Below the pieces are notes generated by a model. That model saw only the letters and a list, made by a program, of their open reading frames with translations. It did not search any database and was not told the origin of the DNA. Below are positions 13,438-27,152 of a DNA stretch of 64,000 nt, piece after piece. The stretch covers positions 48,386,748 to 48,450,747 of the forward strand of contig NC_083599.1 of the NCBI RefSeq assembly GCF_020882245.1. Reading direction: 5' to 3'. Positions within the stretch are counted from its first letter, which is position 1; every line of letters begins with the position of its first letter. This DNA comes from Rhopalosiphum padi (Eukaryota; Arthropoda; Insecta; Hemiptera; Aphididae). Position numbers and translations under genes: made by a program.

Positions 13438-13574
13438 AAACGAAATACATTCCTATTAGGCGTATGGGGTCATTTCTCTCCGCACCACCCGACGACCGTC
13501 TGCACGGCCTGTGCCGCCGATGTCTTTCTCTCCTTTTCTCCTGCACAGTCACCATATATAAATATAATATACAC

Positions 13575-13600
<26 letters not shown>
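13575..13600. repeat. (GT)n microsatellite
   Basis: About thirteen GT units followed by TATATA. Confidence 0.95.
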
Positions 13601-13607
<7 letters not shown>

Positions 13608-14160
13608 ATAAATATATAATACTCGACCACTCGACGACGCACTCGATATTATAATAATATTATATACGTATAGTCGCGTCGTCGTACGTACTATGTATAT
13701 ATAGTACTAGCTATATAGTATTATAGGTACCTCTTCTCTCGAATTACTGGTTTCTCATCTTACACTCCGCGACGGGGAAAAGAGCGCAGGAAAAAAAAAA
13801 TAAATACCTATTCATTGAACGCAGGTATAATAACATTAAGGATATATTATATATGAATATTTAATTAATATTATATCCAGATTGCGCACTTACGATATGT
13901 GTGTCTGCAGCAGCAGCGCGTCTACTGCTGCGTGTATATAGGTACCCATACCATACGGCTATATACGGCGACTATAATATTATAATAAGAGGTCGCCGGT
14001 TGGAATATTTAGGATTTTATTACTTGTAGTTTAGGTACTTGCATAATAAAGTATTCGATTTGAGTGACGAGTTGAAGCTTTTGAACGACAGCGATAAGTG
14101 CGTGCACCTATATATATATATATTATACATAGATAGATAATGCATTCGATCGGCAGCGAA

Positions 14161-15538
14161 TTAAAAGTTTATATTGCATAATATAATAATATTATGTCAA
14201 AGAATATTATATAATATTATTATCGTTTATTTTTAAAATAAAACTAAAAGTCGTACGATATAGACTTTTACGAGAACCTTTAGATGTTATATGTGTCAAC
14301 GGATCAGCCGATAACAAATAGGTTGTCTATAAGTCTTGGATTTGTACCTTATTATTCTTATTAGGTATACTATTGACTATTGCACTGCCCTGAGCTATAA
14401 GTATATAACCACAATACATGTTTCAAAAAAGTGAGATTAAAAACACGAATTTCTAATTTCTAGAGCACATTTCATAATTTTATTTTAAAGTCAAAAAAAT
14501 AAATTAAAAGACTAGGTAAGTAATATTTTAAGCAATTTTACAATACATTTTAATGTAATCTATAGTATATGGTAATTGGTAATTAGCTAGGCAAACGACA
14601 TCCAATTAATAAAATAAACATTGCTATAACTTGTTTTATAAAATAATAATCATAATTTATTTCTCGTAATCTCGTTCTAATTGGACCAGTATCCCAACGG
14701 ATGGTGATGCATATAGAAAGGGTGTATTAAATAGAAATACATCAATCGGAGTAAGCTAACGCATATAAATGGTAAATTTGCCTATACTAAAAAACACGAT
14801 TTAATATTTATTTAAACTTTATTTCGAGGTAGTTTCTGAATTTTTTTTTTAAAAATGAGAAGAGGCTAACGTTGTTTTAGTTGAAACGATATATTTCATT
14901 GAAAATACCAATTTCAAAACTCCAACTAAAGTATACAATGAATTAAGAAAAACAATCAACGTAACTACACAAGTATTATATATAATGATGTATACAGTAA
15001 AAACTATGAACATACAATGTCTTATAATGTTCTGCAAATTTCCAGCTATATATCAGAAAAAACAATGTATACGCAATAACTTCCAAATAATTGCTGAAAT
15101 ACGCTCCATTGACACCAGTCCAATAGACGTTGTGTGTTTATTCAGCGTGTACAATAACATTTGAACTGCAATAGGATTACAAGCATATTATAGTCGCGTA
15201 TGGCAAGATAAACAACAATAATACGAAGAAATAAATTATTATAGACGTAAATTACTTCACAAAAAAATGAAATAAAAACAGTTTCAATGTTATTGTATTG
15301 AACAATTATTATTTATATTCATTTTATTGATCAATAATTATGTTTACAACTAAAAACAACTTTAAAGAATATCAAAAAAATATTTTAAAGTATATTTTTG
15401 CAGGATACTATTATTCATTAATGTCATAAACATATACAAATCAAATAAATTATTTACATATAGATAGGTACATAGTACACTAGGTAGTTATGTAAACGAT
15501 ACAATATTTTTTTGTAGAAAGCCAGGTTATTGGTATGA
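14161..15538. other. AT-rich non-coding stretch
   Basis: Nothing recognisable apart from short A/T runs. The 62-codon minus frame at 14849-15037 has no supporting signal. Confidence 0.6.
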
Positions 15539-16204
15539 GTTATTTGCTATAATGGTGTACAAGATGACTTGAGAAAAATCCAAAGATGGCTAGAAGAAAA
15601 TAACTTGTTCATTAGCACGAAAAAAACTTATTTTTTACTACATTACCTAGCTCTAATCAGCTAAATATTATAACAAGTTTATTATTAACACGTGTATTAT
15701 ATATTATATGTTTAAATAAAAATATACGTATATGCCAAACTTTCGTAAAATATAGTCAGTTAAAACCTGTAAATATTTAGGTGTAGAATAAATTGTGCCA
15801 TAATCATAAATTCAGAAAACCACGGTATTATAAAACTCATGGCAAATAAATTAAGAAACATAATAATGTTATAGCTTTCAAAACTCTATCTGATGTCTTG
15901 GAAATTATTCCAAGTATAGTGTATCAGGCATTAATCGTGAATATTATTATAGATTAATATTATGGTATTAATTATAAATGGGAATGGGGAGATACTTATA
16001 TACAAAAATACTAATACAGCAACATCAAAGTATGTTACCACGTTAACAATAAAAAATAACTTTACAAAGTTTCTGTATTTTACATATTATATCAAAAACA
16101 ATCACACTTTTAAAATCGAACATGTGGATATAATACTAGACAGTAAAACAGTATTGTCTATTATAAATGTACTGACCACGACCACGTGTATGGAAAACTA
16201 ACAA
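15539..16204 (+). pseudogene. Decayed LINE (non-LTR retrotransposon) reverse transcriptase, C-terminal part
   Basis: The frame from 15545 encodes YNGVQDDLRKIQRW and then LEENNLFISTKKTYFLL. In non-LTR reverse transcriptases the segment after the catalytic YADD box has this form: a helix DL..I..W, then N.L.IN.KKT, then F. Downstream at 15768 a second frame gives CKYLGVE, matching the KYLG motif that follows in these enzymes. The open frame 15962-16201 contains a KNNHTFKIEHVD-like stretch resembling the (T)RN.H.FKI end of such proteins. Stops and frame changes separate the pieces. The YADD box, endonuclease and ORF1 are absent, so this is a 5'-truncated, inactive relic. The reading rests on motif order seen by eye. 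Confidence 0.6.
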
Positions 16205-16395
16205 AGTCCACGTATTTAAGCACACTTGCACACACATTGTTAACATATAGGTACGTACTCAAAAAACCGTTCCTCGTGATTTTTACCCGCTATGTCGCTT
16301 TACTCAAATATTCGTCCAAAAACTCCTACTTCTAATAATAAATATATATTGTACCTATTGAGTAACTGCAGTATATAGGTAAACCGTGATACAAG

Positions 16396-16789
16396 ACTGG
16401 GAATTATAACCAGTTAAAAAGTTAATTTTATTTAAAGTTTTAAGTTTAACAAGTTATTTTGGTTTTCTGTTAATTTAACTACCTACATACTGAACGTAAT
16501 TTTTATAATCGACTTTAATTGAAACAAATGCAATTTTTATCTTTATTTTAATCTAGGTACTACGAACATAAAAATACTGTATTAACACTATTTGGTTAAT
16601 GTTATGAACAAAAAAAAATATAAACTTTTTTGAATTTGATAAAATGTTTTAAAAATTGCGTATTAACTTTTAACTTGGCCAGAAATTTAATTCACTATTA
16701 TTTAACTTTTAACTTGTTCTTATTAATGCATATTGACTTAATTTAACTGAGTCAAAAAAAAAAAAAAAAAAATCATTAACTTGGGCAGT
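16396..16789. mobile_element. Possible degenerate TIR element
   Basis: The left end reads ACTGGGAATTATAACCAGTT and the right end, inverted, ACTGCCCAAGTTAATGATTT. The interior repeats TTAACTTTTAACTTG several times. Only a partial flanking match (GATA) is seen in place of a clean duplication. A poly-A run near the right end could be later expansion. Confidence 0.3.
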
Positions 16790-18052
16790 GATAATCTCAG
16801 GCGAGTAGACTGGCCATCGTAAACGGCTATTACATATACCTAGTCGCCCCGCCGCGATGACCGACGACAGTTTTTCGGGTCCGTCGTCGTATTATTTATG
16901 TACCTGCACTTGCGAGAGTATGTACCTACCTACCTACGTAGTTTTATAAAATATATTTTAATTTATATAATATATTATTATTATTTCGAGACCACGTGTA
17001 CGACAATATATGTATACATAATATAATAGACGCATCGCATATGATTATGCGTATAGTGTGTATCATATTATACATAGTAATATTGTTTATATATATATAT
17101 ATAGCCAGTATAGGTAACTCGCACGCACTTGAACAAGTAGTTAGCCTTCGGCCGTTTTTTTTCTTTAATTTTTTCTCTCTTTCTTTTCGGATTTGTGGAA
17201 AGAAAAAAATATGTATACCACGCGTTAGGTGTGCGTTAATAATATGTAGGTACAGTGTGATGCATGCTCGGCCGGACACTGAGACTGGATATGTAGGTAT
17301 ACGTGTGTACCGCATTATACGCGAGGCGATTTTTTTTTTTTTTTTTAACACGAGACAGTAATTATTTCGGATTATATTTTATTCATTTTAAAACTTTTTT
17401 TTTCGTTTGTTGCCATACGTAATCCAACAACGTAGATAATAATATTATTATTGAAACGCACCACTACGTCGGCGTGGCGGGTTTGTTCTGTTGTATTTAC
17501 ATATTTTTTGAAACGCATACATATAATACATAATATATTATGATATTATTATACTTTCAGTACTGTAAAGTATTTGAATATTGGTATTCAAATATTTAGA
17601 GCATATCAGTGTGATATTTTTTTTTTCTCCTTGTGGACATATTATTCGCCCGACATAAACAAAAAAAAAAATCTTTTTGTGTGTTTTGAGTAATATTAGT
17701 CATTAGATCAAAATAAATTATAAAGAATAATATTTTTGATGTCCTAATTTGAATATTTATATAAATGTACATATTTTTTTTTTAATTAGTTAGAACGAAC
17801 TATGAGGTATAATGTATAAATGCATAATAAGTAATAACAAACAAGTTTCTATATATTCCATATAGTCCCAACTATAATAATTAGGTATAAATTATAATTT
17901 TTAACAAAATAAAAAATTACCAGTAAAAACCCTCAAACAAAACTTTGATGATATTTAAAATTATGAGATGTGTAATTAAAAAAAAATCTTCATATCTGAG
18001 TTAAGGAAGTGGTGATTTTCTGTCTTTATCTAGCACAAACAAACATGTTCTA
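16790..18052. other. Non-coding stretch with a G+C-richer islet and triplet-like TACC array
   Basis: A G+C-richer islet (about 16800-16930) ends in a short TACCTACCTACCTACG array at 16923. Overlapping frames on both strands at 16944-17361 are low-complexity (Ile/Tyr/Lys-rich) and not gene-like. The rest is AT-rich. Confidence 0.55.
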
Positions 18053-18353
18053 TTTCCAACGCACCGATTGATATAATGAAACGATAAGAATTCTGAAAAC
18101 AAATTTGCAGAATTTGACGTCAAATCTTTTTGAAAACAACTTTCCCATATTTTTGATTTTTTGATTTTAACTTCTCCAAAAGTTGAAATATGTCTATTTT
18201 GTAGTTCATCTTTTTTAACATAACGTTTTTGGGATTGAGAGGAAGGATAAAACCAAAAATGTGGAAAAGTCAATCTCAAAAAGACTTGACGAAAAATTCA
18301 AATCTATGTTCAAAATTCTTATCGCTTCATTATATCAATCGGTACGTTGGAAA
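18053..18353. repeat. Imperfect palindrome about 300 bp (foldback/hairpin)
   Basis: The outer 45 bases at 18053-18097 match the reverse complement of 18309-18353 at 42 of 45 positions (they start TTTCCAACGCACCGATTGAT and TTTCCAACGTACCGATTGAT). Pairing continues inward with lower identity (CTTTTTGA, ACTTTCCCATATTTTTG against ACTTTTCCACATTTTTG) to a centre near 18200. No transposon-type flanking duplication is evident. It could be a foldback element, two head-to-head copies of an interspersed repeat, or a hairpin-forming locus. The minus-strand frame 18001-18279 lies inside it and is probably spurious. Confidence 0.85.
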
Positions 18354-21323
18354 TTGACTGTAAAGCATTTATTCAAGTATTGAAATATAATTATAATTGT
18401 TCAATGGAAATAATGTAAAATACTGTAAAAACATTTATTAATATTTATTGCAGCATTGTACCACTAAAAAAATAGTAATTTAACATGTATTGTATAAAGA
18501 ATTTATTGTTTTAATTATTTATCATAGAAATTTCGTGATAAATTGTTTTCACTAATTGTAGATGTCGATTTTGGCTTATTTTGTGTTCAGTGATCAATGA
18601 TCAGAATATTCATAATATATAATACAATACGTTTATGTATACTATCTGTTGGTATTCGTATTGATTTTATTAATTTTATGGAATTTCCAATGCAAGGTTA
18701 GATACATTTTAATTATTAATATTTTGCGTTAATGGTAGAATAAATATGTAACTCCAGTGGCATTATAAAATTAATTAATTTTTTTTTTATTTATATAAAA
18801 TACCTAAACAATTATAAAAAATATCTTTAAAATCAAAAAAAGTACGTAAATACCAAATATCCAATTAAAAGCAAAATACAATTTGTAATACATTTGTACA
18901 TTCAACAAGATCAACTTGATACCAAAGTTTAAAAAAGCACCGCAAAGATACCGTTAGATAAAAATGTTAAGTGTATTGACATCTTAGTCTCGTTGATAAC
19001 CGAGATTCCACCCTTATTTTTTTAATTTTAATGATATAACAATATAATATCACCTCTATTCATATTTTAAATTCAAAATCAATATTTTTACAATGTAATA
19101 TACTAATATTTGTAATTGTCAAATATTTAATTTTCAATTATAATTTATAATTATAAGTAATAATAATTTTTAAGATGATAACGCGTTAAAAACACAAGAA
19201 GTTATAAAACATTTTCTGTATTAGTTTTTATTAGTGAAAAACGTATTCTCTTCTAACTATAATTTATATATCTATCTTAGAACTTCAAATTATAAATATC
19301 TTAAAACCATAATAACTATAGTTACTAGTTAGTATAAATGTAGATGTTATTCAAACATTCACATTCAAAATTATTTTGTACCAGAGTTATAAATGTATGA
19401 TAAAACTAAGTAAATTTAAACCATATAGATATAATATATTATGTCTATGATTTAAACCAAATATTCAAGATCTACAATGGCCAATTTACTATTATACTGG
19501 CGTCTTTAAATTTGTTTTACAATTTAATTAAAAAATGTGATTATTATTTAAATCTAAATGTTCCAGAAACAACAACAATTAATAGATAGTACATCTCATT
19601 CGACGGTTCCGTTTTTTAAATATTTATTCAGTTTATAAGATTCAGCTAAAAATAAATACGAAGTATAAATAAACATGAGCACATATTGAATTTGGATAAT
19701 AATTTTTTTACTTTAGTATACTATAGTAAATAGAATGATTTAATATTATATTATGTATTATTTATTTAGTGTTTATCTATATGATTTAATTTTCATAATA
19801 ACACAAATTGAAACCAAAGCTTGTATAGCTACCTAGCCACCTACTCAATAATTTATTAGGGACGTATTTACACAAAAGTTAAATGCAGAGTAACAGAATC
19901 TAAAGATATTTCAGAGGTATCGAATTCAGCAGTTCAATTAATGTTTATCTTATATAACTTGAATATATCATAAGTCATAGATATTAACAGTTTAGGACCG
20001 TTTTCAATGGCTACGCTATAATCGAAATGTGAATCCCATTTGTTCTATTTGACTTTTAAGGCTTTTAGTAGACATTGATTGGTGTAATACTGTAAAAAAA
20101 GAAAAAAAGCCAAAGCTGGGTATTTGTCAGATTTAAGATATTATTGTTTGATAAAAAATATTATTTTGTGCTTCACACAAATCATAAAGCTTTGTCAAAT
20201 AGTTAATAGGACACATATCCGAATTTATTTGATCTATTTATAACAAACGTCGTTTGACACCCATCATAAGGCCCATAAAGATTATATATTTATTTTAATG
20301 GCAATCAATCTGATATGATTTTTGCGTATGGGTACCTACTTAATTCAAGTGAATATTATCCAATCCACATGACCATAATAATTATAACTAATGCAATTAT
20401 CGTTAACTATATACATTTATAAATGTGTTATGTTTATAATAAGCATATATATATATGCCTATATATTAATGAAAACTTTTTTGAACACGTGAAGATAAAT
20501 CAGAAGTGATAGAAAAATGTATAACTTCGATATGGACGGTAAACAGCACTATTAATTTGATTCAACCGGCAGGCAAGACAGTCTAGATTTGATGCATGTT
20601 TTTTTTTCACCAAATATTGTTTGTTATCAATATATTAATATATATATTATTCAGGTGAAAAATGGTTGATATGAGTATGGTTTTCGATCACGATCACGAT
20701 CGTCTTTATTTTGCTTTCGGTGATATGTTCTAACATAATATGATTATGTCCATAAGTATCGAATTGTCTACATTTTCAAAGTTCTTTAAAACTTTTAGTT
20801 GATTTTTAACAATAAAGAATCTGCTTCACAAATTTTGATTTTTGTTTAAGCTTTTTGTTTATTCTGAAAATACATTTTAAAACAGTACTTACTTATACTT
20901 ATACGTATTCTGTAAATTTCACTTCTTTTGTTCAAAATTCTATACAGCCCTTACCGATTATATTCGGAAAACTTTTTATTTAATCTTTGTTTAAATTAAG
21001 TTGTGAGTCGGACGGGCGTCTATATCAACCGAGCGTCGTATCAAAATATAATATAAGTTATTATGATATATAAAAACGAACGACAAAACTTAATTTTTAA
21101 TAAAGCTACAGAGTGATGGAAGAAAGGGTTTTTAGGAGAGAACAATAATTTTGGATCAAAAAATATTAAATTACCCTATTGGTACCTACTGAAAAATGTA
21201 AAAATATTAAGTATGTCACTGAGATGGATAATTCAATTAAACGTTTTGTTCACTGCAAAATATATTGTGTTCAAAAAAAATTTTATTCCGTTTTGTGAGT
21301 TTTATTATAACATAATAATAGTG
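18354..21323. other. AT-rich non-coding stretch
   Basis: No gene-like signal. Small items only: a GATCAC-repeated palindromic tract at about 20686-20703, and a G+C islet at 21004-21040. Confidence 0.6.
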
Positions 21324-21325
21324 TA

Positions 21326-22584
21326 CAGTAAAACTTTGGTTTACGGACACCCCTTATAATAATTATTAGAGAGAATATTTTTAAATTTTCTGACATTGTT
21401 ATACATGAGAGAAAATATCCTTTCTAAAAGTGAACGCCCCTTAATAGAGGGTAAATGACACTATTTGTGCTGTCTATCATTTGATTTGCATATCATAAAA
21501 ACTGGCATGATAAAAATAATATTGAAAATTGTTTTTGATTTCAGCTTAGAATGTTCAAAACTTCTATAAATCAACCACGCGTGATCACAATGACAATCAC
21601 GATTAATATTAGTTTGATGATATTTGAGAATATACCACTCATAACTGCAATATAGACAAATTTAAAGCGATCAAGTGTAATCCAACAATTTTTAAAAATG
21701 GGTAAAGAGTCAGTACACATTACGAAAATAAAACAATAACTAATCAACAATTACTTGAAACAATTTCCCTTACATTTGGCTTTTAAGTTAATATAATACA
21801 CCAAATAATTTTTAAAAATGAATATTTTTTAAGTATTTATGTATACTTGGGTATATTAATGACAATTTCTTTTTGAAATCTATAATACAACTAATGACTA
21901 CCTACACCTACAACTATTTAAATTTATATTATTGATTATGAAAAAACATAAATATTTTTTTACCTATCTGATTTAGTACAAACTGTCTACGATTTTTATT
22001 TGTCATGTGAGTTGTAAGTTTGTGACCATAAAAAATTGTCTACAACTTAATAGTAAACATGTATTAACCTCTCCCACCCCTATGATGCCCGCTCTATAAT
22101 AATATTATTACATTATTCTCATTCAAATTTGTAATGGAGAAACAAATAGTTATAGTAATGGGTGACCCCTGACCTATTGTTACATATTGTACTCCGAAAT
22201 TAATATTCTTATAATTATGTAACTAATGTAAGATATACTTCTTAATTATGTTACTCTTTTTTAATTTTGAATAGCACTCATAACATTTAAACTCAAGATG
22301 CACCCATGATTATTACAAAATAATCCAATTAGAATTAAAACAGCAAAGTTGTTTTCATACAACTTTAAACCACCGATAAAAAGAAATGATAGTGTTCAGT
22401 TTTCTCCGAACTACGACTATATTACGAACAGTATAACTGAACAAGTGAATAATGAGCTATTCGATAGTATAAATAATGAATTACTAAGGACTGGGACTTT
22501 GATGCCCTAAAAAACTAAGATAATGTTCGGAAACTTTAAAATGATGCATTATAAAACATACGGCAAAAATATTCAATTCTACTG
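21326..22584 (+). mobile_element. Probable pogo/Tigger-type element, about 1.26 kb
   Basis: The left end CAGTAAAACTTTGGTTTACG follows TA (21324-21325). The right end, inverted, reads CAGTAGAATTGAATATTTTT and is followed by TA (22585-22586). CAGTARAAYT ends with a TA target are characteristic of the pogo/Tigger branch of Tc1/mariner. The inverted match is short (about 9 of the first 11 bases). A recognisable transposase was not found in the interior, so this is a degenerate or non-autonomous copy. The left end is more certain than the right. Confidence 0.5.
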
Positions 22585-22586
22585 TA

Positions 22587-25500
22587 TTGATTTTATTAGG
22601 TGTACGATAGTATATATATTATATAATTTATCCTTTGTTATTATTACGTAAATTCAAATGTAAGTTTATTGTTTAGTGAGTATATTATTAATAAATTCCA
22701 TTATAATCTTAAAAGTTAAAATCAATGTTTAAGTTTAAATTTTATTAAAAAAACACAAAATTAATTGAAAATATTCATTCCACAAAACATGACATTTTTA
22801 TATTTTAATTAGCATCGTTTAACTATAATAGCTACTACTAAAAAGAGAATCCTAACTCTTGACTAATCATTATTGATTAGTAATTATTCTAAGTTTTAAA
22901 TTTGAACGAACGATTTTATATAAAGTATCTATAATAATTAATTTAAATATTTAAGAATTTATTCACAATTATTAAGCTTGATATGGTTTTAAAAGAATAC
23001 CACTTTTAACTTTTTATAGATAAACTATATAGGTAGTAAATATGTTAAAATATTTTAAATACAATAATCACCAGTGATTATTTCTTTGATGTTTAAAAAT
23101 GGAAAGATATTGTACTTCAATGCTCTCTGTGTGTTTTTTAATAATAAATAAAATATTTAAGTTCTGGTTTTCCTCATTTTTTAACAATTGTTCATACTAT
23201 AAATAAAGGTCATAATTGATCTAAAATTGTTATTAAATATAATTTTCACCAAAGGATAAGATAAACATACAATCTCATAATAACATCCTATTCACCATAA
23301 TATTACTAATTAGTAATAAAGTTCAAGAAAACATAGAACTAAAATTAAAAATTATTTATTATTATATGAAAACCAAATAAGAATTAACGATAAAATTATT
23401 AATGTTTAATCATTTTAACACTTGTTATTCATAAATATTTTTTAGGAGTCGAACTACCTATTTCATATTCCTTAAACACCGGATTGACTTGAAGATCGAT
23501 TACCGGCATGGGTCAAGCAATAAACCAATAAAAAAAAAAACAACACAATTTCACAATATTATATACAGCAGATAAACATAATTATTTATTTTGGTACGCA
23601 AACTTAAATAATATTTGACACATATTATTGATTCAATAATTAGTATGGCTCGTTTTCCGGTAGCTTTGTTTGAGAATACTTCCAAACGATGGTATAATAA
23701 TGCATACTCGTAATTACAGTTTTGCCTTAATTCATGCGGATTGTTTCATTATTCAAAGTTAAATTAAAATATTGAATTCATAAATAAGTTCGAACGTAAA
23801 GAATTTAATAATCACAATTACCCATCTGAAGTGTAGAAGTATTCATAATAACAATTGCTGATATTATTATTAAAGTACTTGATGCGCCAATCTTTTTGGA
23901 TATTAATTTTTTATTTGCATATTTTAAAAATATCATTACGTAAATTAAAATTTATAGTAAACGTTAGATTATTAAATCCCCACGAATAGAGTTATAAAAT
24001 TATAGCAAAATAATAAACATTGTTATTCATCGTTTAAATATAAAATTTCACCCAAAATTAGTACACCTATGAAAAAAATTGTGTTAATATTATTTTTTTT
24101 TAATATTAATTAGGGTCACATATGATTTTATGAGAAGCCACCGTATTCAATTTTCAAACCTAAGCTATAAAAATGAAAAATTGAACATTTTAAAATTTTA
24201 AAATACAAAATTAATTACAAATATTTGTGATATTGTTAAAATTTGAACTTTAAAGTTCAAATGTTTATAAAATTATATTGTGACGATAAATTTTTGATAT
24301 TTTTTAATTGAATCTGCAAACATTTTGTTAAACTTTTATTAAATTTCAAGCTTTTGATAATCAAATTTTTTCACTGAAATTTATAGAAAAACAATAAAAA
24401 AAAGGTAGATAATGTTCAAGTTAAACAGTTTTTAACTATTTTTAAAAATATCAAAGTTTTTGAAATTAAAGTATTAGTTTTTTTTTAAAAATCTAAATAT
24501 TTTTCTTATTTTAAAAAACAATTGATGAATTAAATATACATTACAATTTACAATTCTTAATAGGTACATCCATTGTAATTAAATTTTTTATTTACTTGAA
24601 ATTGAAATTTTTGAATGGTTAAGTATTGAAAATTGAAAATTATAGTTATAAGAATTTGAGGGAAGTAATATTTAGTGAAATAAAATTGCTTTATTGAATA
24701 ATGAATGGGAAATATTTATTGTAAAATAAGTAATAATGTTAAATTGAAAAACGTCATTTCTAATCGAGTGGAAAATTGTATAAAATTAATTTGTTTCTAT
24801 AAAAATCTAGTAATTCTAGTAAATTCGGATCTACATTTTTTTACGAAGAGCTATTTTCTACAATGAATTCAACTAAAATAAACAAATTATCAGCTGAAGA
24901 TTGAGTCATTGTCTAATCAATTTCAGAATCGAATTTCTCATTAAAAGAATAAGTCTTTTAAATTACAAAATATTATTTTCAGAGTTGGGAATCTCATTAT
25001 TTTTTTATTTTTTATCAATTCAGAATTTTTTATTATAAAAAATTGTAATGCTTATGATAAAATCTAAAATTTAATACATTCAAATTTGTATAGAGTAATG
25101 CTTGATTTTTTTTTTTAATTAATTAATAATTTAAGCGACGAGCAGTATTTTTAAGTAACTTGCAAATCGAATCAAAAAAATCGGCAAAATAATTGACACG
25201 CAAGGCGAATAAATTCCAATCAACAATTTTTAATTGACATGGAGGTCCTGAAAGGTTCAGCATCTCTGCTTTAGTCCCTCGTATTTTACAATAAATTTAG
25301 AATTTATTTCAATGAAAAAATAAATAAAATAGAGCATTTTGAGAAAATATTTTTGTGTACAGATATATAAAGTATACTTTGTAAGACCTGTTAAAAATTC
25401 ATGAAATTAAATTAAAACAAATATATATATAGGTTGTAAACAAAACAATTGAAGACTAAGAGAATCTATTTTAATTAAATTCGCATACCCTCGCAAGTGT

Positions 25501-26400
25501 CAATGTCAAACACAATTAACAACTATAAATCAAGATTTAGACTTATATACATTCGAGTATAGGAACCACAGCGGTAAACGTAAATTGTAATGCATAGGTA
25601 CTATGAACTCGATTGTTTTTCAAACGCCGAATTCGAATAAATAATATAAGTTTATTATGGTTACTAATGCTTGGTAATTCGTGTAATCAGATTTATAAGT
25701 AACAAATAGTCACGCGTGTTTTAATAATAATGTATATACTATATTATAACCTAACCTATGTACTTTTTCAACAGAAATAAAAACGATTTGACTGGTTGTT
25801 AATGATTTATAATAAAATAAAAATAAATTGAACGCTCAGCAACGGATATTATGCAGACTAATAATGCAGAAACATATTATACACAAATCGACGTGTACAC
25901 AATTCTCTATCGTTTGAACGCAAATCGTGTAAATATAAATAACAGTAATATTTCTAAATACATGTTTGGTTTTCAATAGTATTGACCGGACATTAACCTA
26001 ACCATATGCGTACGAAATGCGCGTTAATAGAAACCATTTTATGTATTTTATTATTATACATTTTATCTTTCAAATATTGAACTATACACATTAATACATT
26101 ATATCGGAGGCGATCAAACGGTGAGTCTCAGATTATTTTAAAGTCAACCGCCCTTTTTTAGAATAATTGATTATTTTAGTTTAGTAGCCTCTCAAAAAAA
26201 AAATAATGTTGGCCGTTGCAGTCAACAACAATAGCTGTATATACTTAAACGGCTTCTCCTCAAACAAAGGAAAATTATATTCCCTATAGATCTGTATAGT
26301 TATCTTTATCAAAATAATTTTGTGTATTTTGATCGAAATAATATTGCATAATGGACATTGTGTACATCATAATATATTATGCCATATACATCAGATTGCA
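22587..26400. other. AT-rich non-coding stretch
   Basis: Extended A/T-rich DNA, especially 24100-24700, where T- and A-rich words dominate. The one distinctive word is an inverted CAGAGATGCTGAACCTTTC at about 25250-25268. It resembles a hAT end pointing left, with a possible weak partner CAGAGTTGGGAATCT at 24980, but the flanks do not show a duplication. Confidence 0.55.
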
Positions 26401-27132
26401 TATCGAATGTAACGTGATTATTGCTCAGAAATTTCAATCTATAATTGGGTGAGTGGGAGACAAGAGTCAATTGTGCAATAACTATATTTTATTGTTTACG
26501 AGCAAAATTATATTTAAGATGGAGTAATATAATAAATTATCGTTTTAGGGGTGCTAAGAATACTTTCGAAATATTTAATGGGCAAAATGTTGCATTTAAC
26601 GAAAAAAAAAATGAATCATTACACAAAAATGTACATAACGACTTGGGCTATTCATTTGAAGCACTAAAAATATTAAAAATGCAATAAAAAAATTACTAAG
26701 CATGCAGTTTAAAATACATTAAAATTTTAAGCTCCAAAACAATGCACCAATTAGCATATTAAATTATTTTGAGTAATCAGAAAAATTCAAAATTTATGGA
26801 TGATTTTCAATCGTATTTTATTATATGTAATTATTATAACAGTATCATTCTATTCAGTGACCAAATATAAAATCATATTTTGAAATAAATAGCTTGGGTA
26901 GTCGACTGGTATAGTGGGTGTTGATGAGTGCTAAGTAGTAAGTAGGTCTTCGAGTAGGGCGCTGTTATGGATGTATTAAATTTGAATTATGCAATGAAAA
27001 ACGATTCTGAGAGAAGACAGACCGTAGTTAATATTTTTGAGGATATTTTATCATATATTTAAATTATTATTTATAACTTATTTTCTTTTAGTAAACGGTA
27101 GGTTGAAAATATTGTTTTACAAACATAAATTA

Positions 27133-27152
27133 CATATATATATATATATATA
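27133..27152. repeat. (AT)n microsatellite
   Basis: About ten AT units. Confidence 0.9.

Larger units (their letters stand above)
8901..14160. promoter_or_regulatory. G+C/CpG-richer, microsatellite-dense block (possible regulatory region)
   Basis: Compared with the rest of the window, this 5-kb block is clearly richer in G+C and CpG and carries most of its microsatellites: (CGG)n, (CA)n, (TG)n, (AAT)n, (GAC)n and a GA-rich tract. In AT-rich insect genomes such blocks often mark promoter-proximal or 5' UTR DNA. No transcription start or exon can be fixed. A short ATG frame at 13083 is followed by a GTAAGA donor at 13104, but its start context is poor. The large frames on both strands here (for example 12700-13140 minus and 13083-13439 plus) are translations of simple repeats. 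Confidence 0.35.

Noticed and set aside
13250..13459. Open frame rich in Asp/Tyr on the + strand
   Set aside because: It is a direct translation of the (GAC)n microsatellite.
18001..18279. 92-codon minus-strand frame
   Set aside because: Falls inside the palindrome; its composition is explained by the repeat arm.
24980..25268. CAGAGTTGGGAATC and an inverted CAGAGATGCTGAACC as a hAT pair
   Set aside because: The 8-bp flanks differ entirely; only the right word looks like a real end.
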